A DNA stretch of 64,000 bases from Tetrapyrgos nigripes (lineage: Eukaryota > Basidiomycota > Agaricomycetes > Agaricales > Campanellaceae): positions 248,001-312,000 of the forward strand of contig JAACJM010000073.1 of the NCBI GenBank assembly GCA_013368315.1, written 5' to 3'. Position 1 is the stretch's first letter. Every line of letters starts with the position of its first letter. The translations under genes were made by a program, and so were the position numbers. Under the pieces are notes generated by a model. The model did no database searches, had not been told where the DNA came from, and saw nothing but the letters and a program-made list of their open reading frames with translations. Of the stretch, positions 21,613-32,992 are shown piece by piece.

Positions 21613-23786
21613 TTACTTCTCCTTCTCTTCCATCTCCTTTGCATCCACTGTCTTGGACTCATCCCAGACCCACTCGAAACAAAGTGTATGAAATGCCCTA
21701 TCAAGCAGTGTTGCAGGTCCAATCCAGACTCTCAACTTTCTGTGCAAAATGGCATCCGCTGCAGAGGTCTGACCATACAGATCCTCTTTCCTTGACTGAA
21801 GGTCAGCCCAGACATTGTAAGGACCTTTGTCTTTGACAGTGATGTGCATCCATGGCCCTGATTGGTGATATCCAACAGCAACATAAAAAGTTGTTGGCCC
21901 CTCCTCCCATTTCAGTTTACCCCTTTCAGTCCTCTCCCAGTTTGCATACTGCAATATGAGAAAATCTGAGCCAGGTACAGGAACTAGTGTTGTGTCACCA
22001 GTTTGGGACCTTTCCCAATTATTGAGTGATGGATAGGTCCTCCCAACTTCAAGCTCATATGATCTGAACTTAGATGGCACCCAGAAGCCCAGATCAGGAT
22101 GCACTGTTGTAGTGATGCCCTTGCTTTGAGAATCTTCTGGAGAGAAATAATTGACCTCCAAAACCTTCTTTTCATCCCCTCACATCTCAAGACAAGCTGA
22201 GACAATGCAACTGTTCAGCAATGGTCCCAGCATATAATCTGCACATGGATGATAGTCTTGAATAGTATTGAAATCATGATCCCCATGGTAGTCCACAATA
22301 GAATCAACATATTTGCCCCCCAATCCTCAAGAAATATGAGAGCATAGTATTCGAATATTCCCACAGGGCATCCCCAGACACATATCTGTCCATAAAGGCA
22401 AGTGTAAACATCTCACTTTTGGATGGATATTTGTATGTCAAATTAGTGCTTTGTGGCAGATAGCCTGAGGTTTCAAACTCAACCAAGAATTTGGTGAAGG
22501 AGAAGGAGGGGGAGGGGAAGTAGATTGAAGCCTCCAGTGGTGGTTGAGAGCAAACAAACTTGAAGTGCTGGGCAGAAGGGAGAAGGTTGATGACCTTCTT
22601 GCTGGTAGTGTGGATTCTGGTTCTGTCCTTCTTATGAATTGGTTCCTCTCTGACAGTGAGCTCACACACATCATCGAGAGGGGGGGGGTGCAGGTTGCAA
22701 GACTACCATTGATGAATTATGCCAGACATAATAACCACTAGTTGTCCTCTGGAGATATACAGACACATGACTGCCATTGTTTGTTTGACAGAGTAGAGAT
22801 GCAAGGAAGACATCGGAGTGGGAATCATGTGGTTCAAGAGGAAGATGGATATGAAGACCATTGTTATTAAACAAATATGATGATGGACTGTTGCCAATAA
22901 TGGCATCTGTACTAGATACCTGGACTTGACCAGATCCATAGAACTCAGATGGAGATCTGGCTAGTAGTCCCCGTTCCCCTCCTCCATAACCAACCCAAGC
23001 AAAAATACTCTGATCATCTGAAACCCAGATAATTTCCTGCTGTAGTCACATGAATGCCTTTTCACCACCTTCCCCATATATCGGCGGCATGCTGACACCA
23101 AAAATTCCCATCAAGCAATAAGCTCTGTCTTCTGGCCTTGTCATCTGCCAATGCGCCGCCCATGACATCTTCTGAGCTACACTGTACTTGTCGATAGGAC
23201 GGCCCTCCAAGACCTCAATTGGGATGGTGGTGACAATTGAGATGACATCCCGCAAGCTCCACTGTGTCCCAATCTTTGTCCAATTTTTATCAAAGAACGC
23301 AATGTACTCGGGTGCCAGTAGCTCCTGCAATGTCCAACTTCTCTTGAACCATTTACTTTCCTTGAAGTTAGACTTGGGGTTTCTAGGATGAAGCTTTGTG
23401 GAAACATCAAAGAGGTAGATGTAGCAAACTACAGCGTCCTCATAGTACTGGTACATGGAATTGATGGCCTCTGAAAGCTCAGCGCTGCTTTCCTTTTTGA
23501 TGCAGCATTAGTCAATCCAGATCCAATCAAAAGCATTATTCCGGGCACAGACACAGGCTTGGACAACCTTCATGTAGCCCTTCTTGAGTTTCACAGGAGG
23601 GAGGAAGGCTCAAATGTCATCAAAGGTGATCTGCCGCCCGTTGCAAGTATCAGCAAGAGTAGCGAGGCTTTGGATATCCTGAAAGGTGATCTCTTCAGCC
23701 TCCCAGGTATGAGAGAGAATGGCATAACGCGGGATTTCGGTAAAGAATTCCTGGACCCTTAGGGTGTTCGTGTTTAGGAGATGCAT
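21613..23786 (-). pseudogene. HET-domain protein, decayed
   Basis: It begins MHLLNTNTLRVQEFF and carries the HET signature blocks: YAILSHTW, IWID-CCI, YYEDAVVCYIYL, SKWFKRSWTLQELLAP, TRPEDRAYCLMGIFGV and MPPIYGEG. HET proteins trigger incompatibility cell death after hyphal fusion. A long C-terminal part follows without a recognised domain. Lesions seen: stops at 23610-23612, in the WID-CC motif, at 23046-23048 and at 22180-22182, plus frameshifts at the G runs near 22681-22688 and 22314-22320. The lost-Arg stops at 23046 and 22180 fit CGA to TGA. Short introns could hide one lesion but not all. Confidence 0.88.
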
Positions 23787-24879
23787 GGGGTATTAAGAGA
23801 GTTATATTCGAGAGTCTGTAAAGCACCGTTGATAGTCCAGGTCAGATTATGAGCCCAGGATGAGGAAAGAGGCTGGCTTACAATGGAAAAGAAGGGAAAG
23901 AAGAAGATCCGTGGATGTCGTTACCAGTCAGGTCACTTTAAACCGAGGTGACCACGTCTTTTAACGTTCCTCATGACAGACAGACTGTGAACGGACATGT
24001 CATTAGTGAAGGATGACATGGAATGATGAAGCTACGTGACCACTGCCTAGGCTTCGAAAAGCGAATTCCGTTCCTTCTAGCCAGCAGCCTCCCAACGTGT
24101 ATGGCGATACAGCTGAATGGAATAGTGGACGAGCTCTTGAGGTACGCAGCCCAGACATGGTGATCCAGGATAATATCGAAGTACATATTGAAATGGGACG
24201 GGAAGTAAGACTGGAACATACGATTAATGACGCCACACGGATGCCAAAATATATCTATATCTGAGTCAGTGATCAGTGGCAGGCCGGTAGTGGATCCGGC
24301 ATAGCTGTGGATACCACGTTTCGTAGATTGGATCATGATTTCCAAACGATTTCATCTCTGTACTTGAGAAGTGTAACATGATACAAGCAGATAGTATCTA
24401 CAATGCGTGTGTACGATGTCAAAAGGGTGAATAAAGACGACTAGATACAATACAGTCCTCGTAGCGAGCAAAAGCAAAACGAATGGGAAGAAAGTGAGTG
24501 AAGGGGTTGAGTAAACCTGGTATCATGACGCGTGTGTTGCCGAAAGGTATCTACAAAGTCTCGGTTCGAGTCCAGAAAATAAGGTACGGATGGGTCAAAA
24601 AAGCTACAGAGTCCCATAAGAACCAAGCTCTAGAGGGACGAGCACAGTTGCCAGTCGAAAGATCCATTTACTCGGTGCTAGGGCCGCGGAGCATAGCTAT
24701 CGTCACCCCACTACGAGACAACGAGATACGCGAATAAGAAAACGCGAAACATGGAAGAAACGTCATAACATGCTGGATTATAGCGAGTTTGCAACATGAA
24801 ATCAAGGATAAAGCTAAAGTGGTACATAGTAATCACGGGGATAAAAGATGTACAATAAAGCCAGGAGGAGGGGAGGCTA
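23787..24879. other. Intergenic, no supported gene
   Basis: 1.1 kb. A 124-codon minus-strand ORF (23971-24345) and a 79-codon plus-strand ORF (24498-24737) are present. Neither shows a family motif, signal peptide or neighbouring exon, so both are left uncalled. The right part is downstream of the gene ending at 24880. Confidence 0.45.
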
Positions 24880-27800
24880 TCATCTTGCGAAAGGATATTC
24901 TCCAGGATTGCTGTCAGCTTTTGAGCTGCTAGAAGGGGTATGTCGATGCATGGCAGCGGGGGTTTCTAAGGGAGTGACTGCGTTTGAGCCTGGAAACCTA
25001 GTGTCTCGTGTCTCTTGACTAGTGAGAGTTGTAGTGCTGCCTAGCCTATTGAAAACGAGCTGCACATGTCGTTAACATCAGTACTGGGCCATCAGTGTCT
25101 GGAAAGGTACTCACCCCAGCGAATGGTCTTGAATAATCGACATTATCTCGCAGACTGACGTTGCTGATACTCGGCGTTTTCTCAACACTCAGACTCTCAT
25201 TTTCGGAAGCGAGCACACCAAGTCCGTGCTGTCCATCACCCATGTCCTTCTCTTTGCTTTTGCCTTTGTCCCTAACCTTCGTCGAGTGGCTTCCCATTTC
25301 CCCAATCTCAAACTTGTTCCGAGGACGTAATCTGGATCCTGTCGTCCCCTTATTATCTGCGTTCTGCAAATTAGGGTTCAAGAGTCCCTCAGATACAGGC
25401 TCGACATCTTCCATGAGGTTAGGCGAATACTGGGGGCCTGTAGCATGAAGACGTGACCAGACATCGTCACCACCCAGTACCATATCCGACATCTGAGATG
25501 GGCTGGCAATGGCATGGCCAATAATACCCAAGTCAGCAGTGTCGTCGAAATCAGCCGGAGCGGCAGCTAATGGTTCTCTGAGTGGAGGGTTGAGTAATGA
25601 ACCAGTGTTGGTGACGAGCGGGAAAGGATACTGGGTAGATGCAGGAATGAAATACGAAGGAGGGGGCGTTTTCGCTGAGAGGTCTTCAGTACTGGTCTCG
25701 AAAACTGACTTTCCGCGCAAACGGCCAAGCAAACCCTTAAAACTCCGATTCCTCTTCGATTCCTTCAGATCTGTAGAGCTGCTAGAAGAGCTAGCGACTC
25801 CTTCAGATTGTCCGTCAGAAGTAGTTGGCCGCATGGGTACCACTATGGGCTCGTAGGAAGCCGCAGAGGGGAGTTGATGTGCAAGAGAGGTTTGGGGGAC
25901 ATCGACGATGGGTATAGAAGGAAGGGAGTCTGTCTGGCTAAGCTCAACATATGAATCGCCGTGAAGATCTAGAACGGGGGTGTCGAGGGGATATGGATCA
26001 GGATTCCGGAGACTAAGACTCTTTCTGTTGCTCTTGGAGGCACTGATTAGTCCTGACGGTAACGAATGTAAGGAAGAAGCATCTACGATTCTGACTCTAG
26101 GAGCTGAGCTCGAGTGACCGTGACCAGAATAGGAATGGTCATGAGAGGATGAAGACATGTCCGATGTCGAGCCGTAGACAAGACCTGGAGTCCCATGGCC
26201 ATGACTTGTTCCAGAGCTTAGGTCATGGCCGGCGGAAGATGATCCTGAAGGATTGGATTGACCTGAGCCGGAACCGGAACCGGAACCACTACCTGTACCG
26301 CCAACTAATAATGGAGCTGCTGGAGGCCGCAGACGAACAGGACTGGTAGGCGAAGTAGGCGACATGGAGTGCTCTCTTGCCCGTGTCGGTGATGTCGGCG
26401 AGTAAGCATGCATACTCTGATATTGTGGCTTTTGAGAATGAGAAGATGCTGAAGAATGCGACATTTCCGTTGGACTTCTGGTGGGGAGATTAGAATGGGC
26501 TGGATAGACGATGGCCTGTCCATGACCAGAGGAAGAGGTGGATGTCGTGACATTACTATGACCATTGGAACTTGTTGGATGACCATGCCCACTGGAGCTC
26601 ATAGCATCTCCGGTAGCAACGACCCCTGTACCGTAGTCTACCTGAGGCTCTACGTCATCGTCATCATCATCTTCCCCACTCAACGGCGGTTTCCAACGAG
26701 GAACTGTCGATGTACTCGACCATTGTCTGAGCCCCAATATCGGCCTACGTATAGCAATACCTCCAACACTGTTTTTGGAGGGTTTGCTGCCTCTTGGAAT
26801 ACTTCCAGCAGCGGCAACTACAGCCCTAACCGAACCAGAACCCAACTGAGAACCAGTCACTGGAGAAGGCCCACTAGGTAAATCTGCCATGACGACATCT
26901 GCACCGTTTCCACCCAAACCACTAAGGGCAGGTCCACTAGCACCCCAAAGACCCGAGCTCTTCCTTTTTCTGCGGCTTACTGGCCGTATACAGAATGCCC
27001 ACCAAATAAACGCAGCGGCCAAGAGTAGAAACACGGCTCCACCCACGGTCACGCCCACGATTGCTCCCAAGCTAAGAGGAGACGAACTCTCCTCGGGAGG
27101 AGTAATGTTCGTCGGAACAACGGTTGCAAAGGTTGAGGTACCTGTAGAGGTACCTATGGGTATCACCAAAGTTGTACCCATGGATGTTTCGGTCGTGAGA
27201 GTGGTTGTGGTAAACGTGGATGTAGTAAGGACGGTGGTGAGCCGAATGTCAGAAGGAGTGGGGGAGGGTCTTCTCAACGAGGTTGAGGATGTTGATGTTG
27301 ATGAAGAGGATTGATCTGTGGAAGATGAAGATGACGATGAATGTGTCGTGGAACTTGAGCTAGTCGTGGAAGTGGAACTCGAAGTAGAGCTCGAACTCGA
27401 CGAGGACCTTGAGCTGGAGGTGGTCTTTGAAGTCGTACTGGAGGTTGACGTGGAAGTGCTGCTTGACGTGGAACTGGAGGTGGAGGTGGAACTGCTGCTT
27501 GACGTGGAACTGGAGGTGGAGGTGGAACTGCTGCTTGACGTGGAACTGGAGGTGGAGGTAGAACTGCTGCTTGACGTAGAAGTCGAAGTGGACGCAGAAG
27601 TTGAGGTAGATGTAGTAGTAGAAGTCGAGGTAGACGTGGTACTAGAGGTCCTCGACGTCGAAGGAGGGAACGGCAGCGATATGCTGACACTGGCAGATAT
27701 CGATATCGGCGGCAATGGGGGTGATGGTGGAGATAGAGTACTTGAAAGAGTAGAGGATGAAGGTTGGGACGACGTGGGAGGGGAAACGGATGTTTCAGAG

Positions 27801-30800
27801 CTCAATGAGGATATGGATGTTTCAGAGCTCGGCGGTGATAGACTCGTTGACGACTCCATGGTGGTACTAGGAACAGGCACTGGTGATGATGAAGAGTCCG
27901 AGGTCGTAGCTATACAATAAAAAGCAAGTATAGGAGAAGACGGGAAAAAAAAAGTAAAGAGGACAGGGAAGGAAGAAATACATAGTCAGTCATCATCAGT
28001 TGACATTATTACATTTTGAAAGGTTAAACTCTAACCTGTATCACCGGAAGTCGTAACGCTAGCAGGTTGAGAGTCATTAGAAGTTGTCGTTGATGGGTCT
28101 TCTGTAGCTGAAGTGGAAGTGGGGACGTCTGAACTTGTCGTCTGTGATACAGAAGTATCCTGAGACGTTGTGGATAGAGATGTGGCACCGTCCGTTGAAT
28201 TAGGAGAAGGCGTGGTAGTTGGCGTGATCGATCTCGACGAACTAGGCAGGGAACTTGCAGACGATCGAAATAGCCGCAGTAATAGAGACGCCAGCGCCAA
28301 GGAAATCATGGAACGACATGCCAAAGTAAAACAAGTTGCAGCCCAAGCAAATGAGGCCCAAAGCCAGCATGTGACCAGAAAGTGGTCATAAAGAACGACA
28401 GAAAGGATGAAGAGGAGAGGGATGCACACGACACATATTATCAAAACGTTAGCAAATATTATTCAAATTGGCAGACGGAATAGAACCTATCACTCACGTA
28501 GTATTAGAGTCTGTCGCTGTCTCCGATGACAGAGAGGCAGAAGCCGAAGTCGAAGAAGTCGAAAAAGTCTGTCTTCGTTCCAGCCCTACCAACCTATGAC
28601 CTTCAAGTAGAGAAACACGACCGTTCTGGCCGTGACTTTCGCTGACTTTGACGCTATTAATGCGGTTGACGTTGCCGTTCCCAAGGATGCCCGGGTACAC
28701 GTTTTCAAGCGCGTTTTCGTTTACGTGACCGTGATTGGAATTGGAGTTGGATCCATCGTATTCGTGATATCGAGGGTCTTGATCCATATCCATGCATCCG
28801 ATGTCGATGTCCTGGTGAGGATGCAAAGGTCCAGGATGACGAAAACGAGAACGAGAACGATCATCCTGGTCCCCGTCCCCGTCACCGCAAAATGCCACGG
28901 CCACGTCCACGTCCCCATTACAGCCATCATTGTCGTAGCCGAAACAATCCTGAATACGATAGGCGCCACTAGCATTAGGTCGACTCGGTCTGGTGGAGTT
29001 TGGGTGAATGGTACATATAGAATATTGAATGAGAATTATTCAGTAAGTAAGAAAGTAAACAGAGTTAAGAACCGCCTCAGAGGACGATATGTACTCACCC
29101 AGAATGCACTCCCAATGGGCCCATTTGCATCTTCATCTTCATCTTCATCTGAGAATCTCCAGCCCACCACCGACTATTCCTAGTCCCAATCCTACTCTGG
29201 TCCCTCCACGACGGGGCGACTTGGCCTTTACCGTTACGTTCGGTACCGGTTAACCCAGTGTCAGCATCAAATCGAGTATGTTCCACTACTCCACTTGTGC
29301 GTCTCACGTCCAATTCGTCCAATTCGTTTAATTGGGGTTTATCTTGGCTTGGAGTTGAAGTTGAAGTTGAAGAGGCTGATGGGGATGGGGATGGGGATGG
29401 TAGGCCGGGTTGTCGAGGTGAGGATGTGGAACTGTAAGAATGAGAAGGGGAGAAGGAGGGAGAGAAAGACGAGTTTGAGTATATATAGATAATAATCCGA
29501 AACGAAACGATACACACCTCAGCCCAAGCTCTGCCTCTGCCATTGGAGCAGAACCGCTCCCAACGAAACCTTCTTCATCTTCTACCACATCTAGCACCTC
29601 AGCCGCCTCTGCCTCTGCCTTGTCTTTCCCTTTCCCTTTCAGGCTTCCCAACTTTGACTTCATCAGGCCTCCACCTTCATCCTCATCCTTCGAGGTATAG
29701 GTATGAATGTTCTTCTCCAACTTTGTCTCTGTCTCTGTCTTTGAATTTGTCTTTGTCTTTGAATTTGTCTCTGGCTCTGTCGCGCCACTGGTACTAGTAG
29801 GAACAAACATCTCCTCTGCATATCGTCGTCTATGACTGTGCACGTGCCTTCTTCGGTGTAGGTGTATGCTCGCGTGAGGGTTGGAAGGGAGTGGAGCTGC
29901 AGATACAGAAGCGGCAGAAGCTGCTGCTGTTAAGAAGAAGAAGGCCGATAGAATAGGGGAGGATAATGATGTGGGGGATGGGGTAGACGGGCTAGGGATA
30001 GGTGGGGATGGAGATGTGGATGTGGATGTGGACGTAGATGAAGTAGAAGTCAAAGTCGAGTTTTCAGTAGAAAAAGATATAAAATTGTCTGAATCGGAAA
30101 TGGAAGGATGAGACGCGTGAGAGGAGACGGAGTGAATGTGGTGATGAAATCTCTTGTTCGGAATAGGGAATTTAAAATGGTGGCGGTGATGACGATGATC
30201 CCAAGGGTTTGGAAAGAGGTCGTGAGCAGAGTCGTTATCGTCGTCGTAGTCGTTGGTTTTGTAGTCGTTGTGATGAGGCCTCTCTGAGGTTATTAGGTTC
30301 TCGATATGTAATGAACCTTCCTGGGCCTGTGTGTCGAAGGAGGACCAGAGATGATTTCCACTGACAGCAGCTCCAAAAGTTTCAGGTTGAGGCAGAGGCA
30401 AACACTCTCCGTTTAGGCTCCCAGCCGCGCCTTTTTGGATTCCCTCGGAACCGAAGAGGTGAGAGGAGGAAGAGAGTAAGGAAGGAAAATCCAACGAGGC
30501 TGAAGAGTGACACAACGACGAGTAAGGGTCCACCGATTGCAATACTTGTCGCCGTGGTGACCGAGACGACGAAGCGGAAGATGAGGTTGGGACCCAATCA
30601 TTCGGGCTATGAATGTGACGGCGACCGCTTGAGCGCGGGGATCGGCTAAGCGACGGTTTAGGATGATATTGAGGAACGGAGTCGATGGAAAGCTGTCTTC
30701 GTTTCGAAAGGGTGGGTAGAGGCACAGGAACAGATATGTCGGGTATGTCGCTAGAGCAGAACAGACATGCATCAGCATATGTCACGGGTTATACGGTGGA

Positions 30801-31790
30801 AATGAGAATTGATGGACGACGTGAAAACGCGCATATAACCAATAAACACACGGATATATGCGTGTTACCGGCAATGTATGCTCGTATATGTATGCGCGTT
30901 TTCAGGGAGGCAGAAGGCAGAGAAACAGTTATGAGGGCGAAATGAAAATAGAGAACGAATATGAGAATGAAACCAAAGGCAGCGAGGACTTACGTCTTCC
31001 CTTTCGTATCGTTATCAACGACTTGGAAACCTCTAACCTCCTGGTACGTTCTCTGAGTACCCTTCTCCTTCCTATGAACTACATCCTTTTCGGCTTTGCC
31101 CTTGCCTTTTGGAACTTTGAGGTCTTGTTGTAGACGCATGCCATACATGGACACAACGACGACGTCGCATGCAAGGACGTAGACGAACAGGTAAGAGAGG
31201 TGGTTGATGTGGTTATCGTGTTGTAAGAGAAGGACCTGACCGAGGAACATCAGATTATGATTCGGCCGCATTAGGACCTTGGAGGCTAGACGTACGTCTT
31301 GGAAGAATGTCTGGAACAGCCTGTCGTCATCTAGTCTAGATGACGATTCTAATCGCTTGGGATATGCGTATATGTGTCCCAGTTGACCATTATGCGCTAT
31401 TAGGCGCTGAATATATGTGCATGCGTAAACGAGAAAATGGAAGATCGTGTATGAGACATTTGAAAGAGAAGGAAAGAAAGCGGTGGAGAAAGGAGTGTGG
31501 TAGGCCAGGTCGGCAGCAGGTAATTCGCGTTGTTGGTCGAGTAGGGACTGCAGGACAGAATCGACGCAAGTCAACTGCGTCAAGCGTCGTTTCTTGAAAA
31601 ACTGTTGTTGAAGAGAAACGTTTGGGATTTTTTGAAGAAGAGGCGGAGAAAACGAGGCTTGCAAACGAAGTAAGGACACGCAACACGACACAAAGGAAAC
31701 CAGGCAACTCACTACTTTCCAACTAAAGCCTCCTTTCAACGCTGGTATCGGTTTCGACAAAGGTCGTTCAAGATTGGCATGAACGCTCAA
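24880..31790 (-). CDS. Large Ser/Thr-rich membrane protein, multi-exon model
   Basis: Function unknown. Consensus splice sites in matching phase link seven exons: 31790(?)-30994, 30750-29518, 29431-29099, 28989-28498, 28241-28036, 27909-25115, 25059-24880. Exon 1 has hydrophobic stretches (VSYTIFHFLVYAC, LSYLFVYVLACDVVVV) and basic C-terminal sequence. Exon 2 is His/Ser-rich with one hydrophobic segment (ILSAFFFLTAAASAASV) before an Arg/His cluster. Exon 6 carries a long Ser/Thr array typical of O-mannosylated wall sensors, a clear transmembrane helix (GAIVGVTVGGAVFLLLAAAFIWW) with RRKRK behind it, and a long Ser/Gly/His cytoplasmic tail. The last part resembles Mid2/Wsc-like sensors in layout only. 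It could be two adjacent genes; the start in exon 1 is uncertain. Confidence 0.5.
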
Positions 31791-32387
31791 TCAGTGATCT
31801 TTGCCCCTGTCTCAACTTCTCCACAGCAGTGGAAACATCGACGTTGACTGACAAGACCAATGAATCTGTCAGGACCTGCGTGCCATTTGGAGTACTGCAA
31901 ACTAATTACGTAATGCCTCCCGCTAATTTTTCCATCAAGTCCACAAACTCCGGAAGATGGCTATCACCCTCGAAGCTCGAAAAAAGCACCGTCAACAACT
32001 GTCAACCCCCGAGCTTTCTATAGGTTGCCATGGTGAATATGTCCGTTCTCTTGGTTCTATGTATCCCCAGAACTCATGTCCACACTGAGACTTTAGCACT
32101 AACTCAGATTTGGGAAGATCTTCACGCGATCGCGAATAGCCGGAGTCTTTAACGCCACACACTCAAAAAGATCTGTCTCACCAATATACTAAACTGTAAA
32201 AAGATTTCGAGGTGATGTGGAGTGGTGCCACGTACCTAACAAGGTATAGGTACTTACCTCACTCCAGCCTCGCTCCAGGTGGCACTTTTAAAGGCAGAAC
32301 TAACGACTGAGACCGAAACTCTCGAGTACCGATTTTCATCGGTAGGCACTTATAAGGGTGGTACAATTGTTTGCGAGTTTTAACGTC
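31791..32387. other. Intergenic: upstream of the large membrane-protein gene, up to tRNA-Pro
   Basis: About 600 bp, presumably containing the promoter of the minus-strand gene at 24880-31790. No ORF with support. A GC-richer patch around 32219-32290 repeats fragments of GTACCT and GGTGGCAC, but no clear element could be defined. Confidence 0.5.
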
Positions 32388-32467
32388 GGCCTGATGGTCT
32401 AGTAGTATGATTCCTTGTTAGGGTAATCTTATCGAGGAGGTCCCGGGTTCAATTCCCGGTCAGGCCC
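32388..32467 (+). tRNA. tRNA-Pro (anticodon AGG) with an 8-nt intron
   Basis: Acceptor stem GGCCTGA/TCAGGCC, discriminator C. The A box TGGTCTAGTAGTA and B box GGTTCAATTCC are present. The anticodon stem CCTTG/CGAGG encloses a 15-nt loop starting TTAGGG: T33, anticodon AGG, G37, then eight extra nucleotides at the canonical tRNA intron position. The T-arm CCGGG...CCCGG is perfect. Pro-tRNA identity fits the C discriminator and the match to eukaryotic tRNA-Pro. Confidence 0.95.
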
Positions 32468-32488
32468 TGCTGAAGTATTGAAACGCTC

Positions 32489-32495
32489 TTTTTTT
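32489..32495 (+). terminator. RNA polymerase III terminator of tRNA-Pro
   Basis: A run of seven T residues about 20 nt after the mature tRNA end. Confidence 0.85.
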
Positions 32496-32759
32496 ACTCT
32501 GGCAAGCATTTACATCAGAAGAAATGAAGTTTCTATCGCTCAGCTTGACCCGGCTTGTACCACTGAATAAAGCCCGGCAAGTTGGCTTTACGTGGCTGGC
32601 AAGCCACAAGCGGCCATCTCGATCTTTTTCGACCACCTCCAGCCAAAAATAACTGGCCAATCCATTCAGTCAGCTTGCCACCAAGCGGACAAGCCGGGCA
32701 ATAGAAACACCTAATTTACTGATGTACATACAATCAATTCTTATCCAGTAAGTATCTAA

Positions 32760-32889
32760 CACGCCGAAAAGACGAAAATATCCGCTCGACGGATAGATCA
32801 CATCACTACTACTGATAAAAGATATATCTGTAAAAAAGTGTGTTTCTGTACGCCTTTTGCCGAGCGGATATTTTTGTATTTTCGGCGTG
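32760..32889. mobile_element. 130-bp MITE with 29-bp terminal inverted repeats
   Basis: Ends CACGCCGAAAA...TATCCGCTCG and the inverse at 32861-32889, with two mismatches in 29 bp, flanked by TAA on both sides (32757-32759 and 32890-32892). A 3-bp TWA duplication is typical of PIF/Harbinger elements, so it is probably a non-autonomous derivative of that group. No coding capacity. Confidence 0.85.
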
Positions 32890-32992
32890 TAACCTCCCAA
32901 CCATGCTTATCTGCTCTCTTCTCATTCTCCCGATCTACAAACTCCCTTCTTTTTGTCTAGTCTCATAATCCCTCTAGGCCCTCGACAACCCA

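Noticed and set aside
23971..24345. 124-codon minus-strand ORF
   Set aside because: No family motif, no signal peptide, no convincing neighbouring exons.
27420..27600. Tandem repeat in the Ser/Thr-coding region considered as a minisatellite
   Set aside because: It is a coding repeat of about 51-60 bp within an open frame; noted as part of the Ser/Thr array rather than a separate element.
27318..27920. 200-codon plus-strand ORF rich in Glu/Val
   Set aside because: Exact antisense of the Ser/Thr repeat array of the minus-strand gene (TCN/ACN codons read backwards); low-complexity shadow.
32551..32700. Inverted CCCGGCTTGT / ACAAGCCGGG pair between the tRNA and the MITE
   Set aside because: Only about 10 bp match, no target duplication, and other copies of the motif nearby are imperfect; not enough to call a second MITE.
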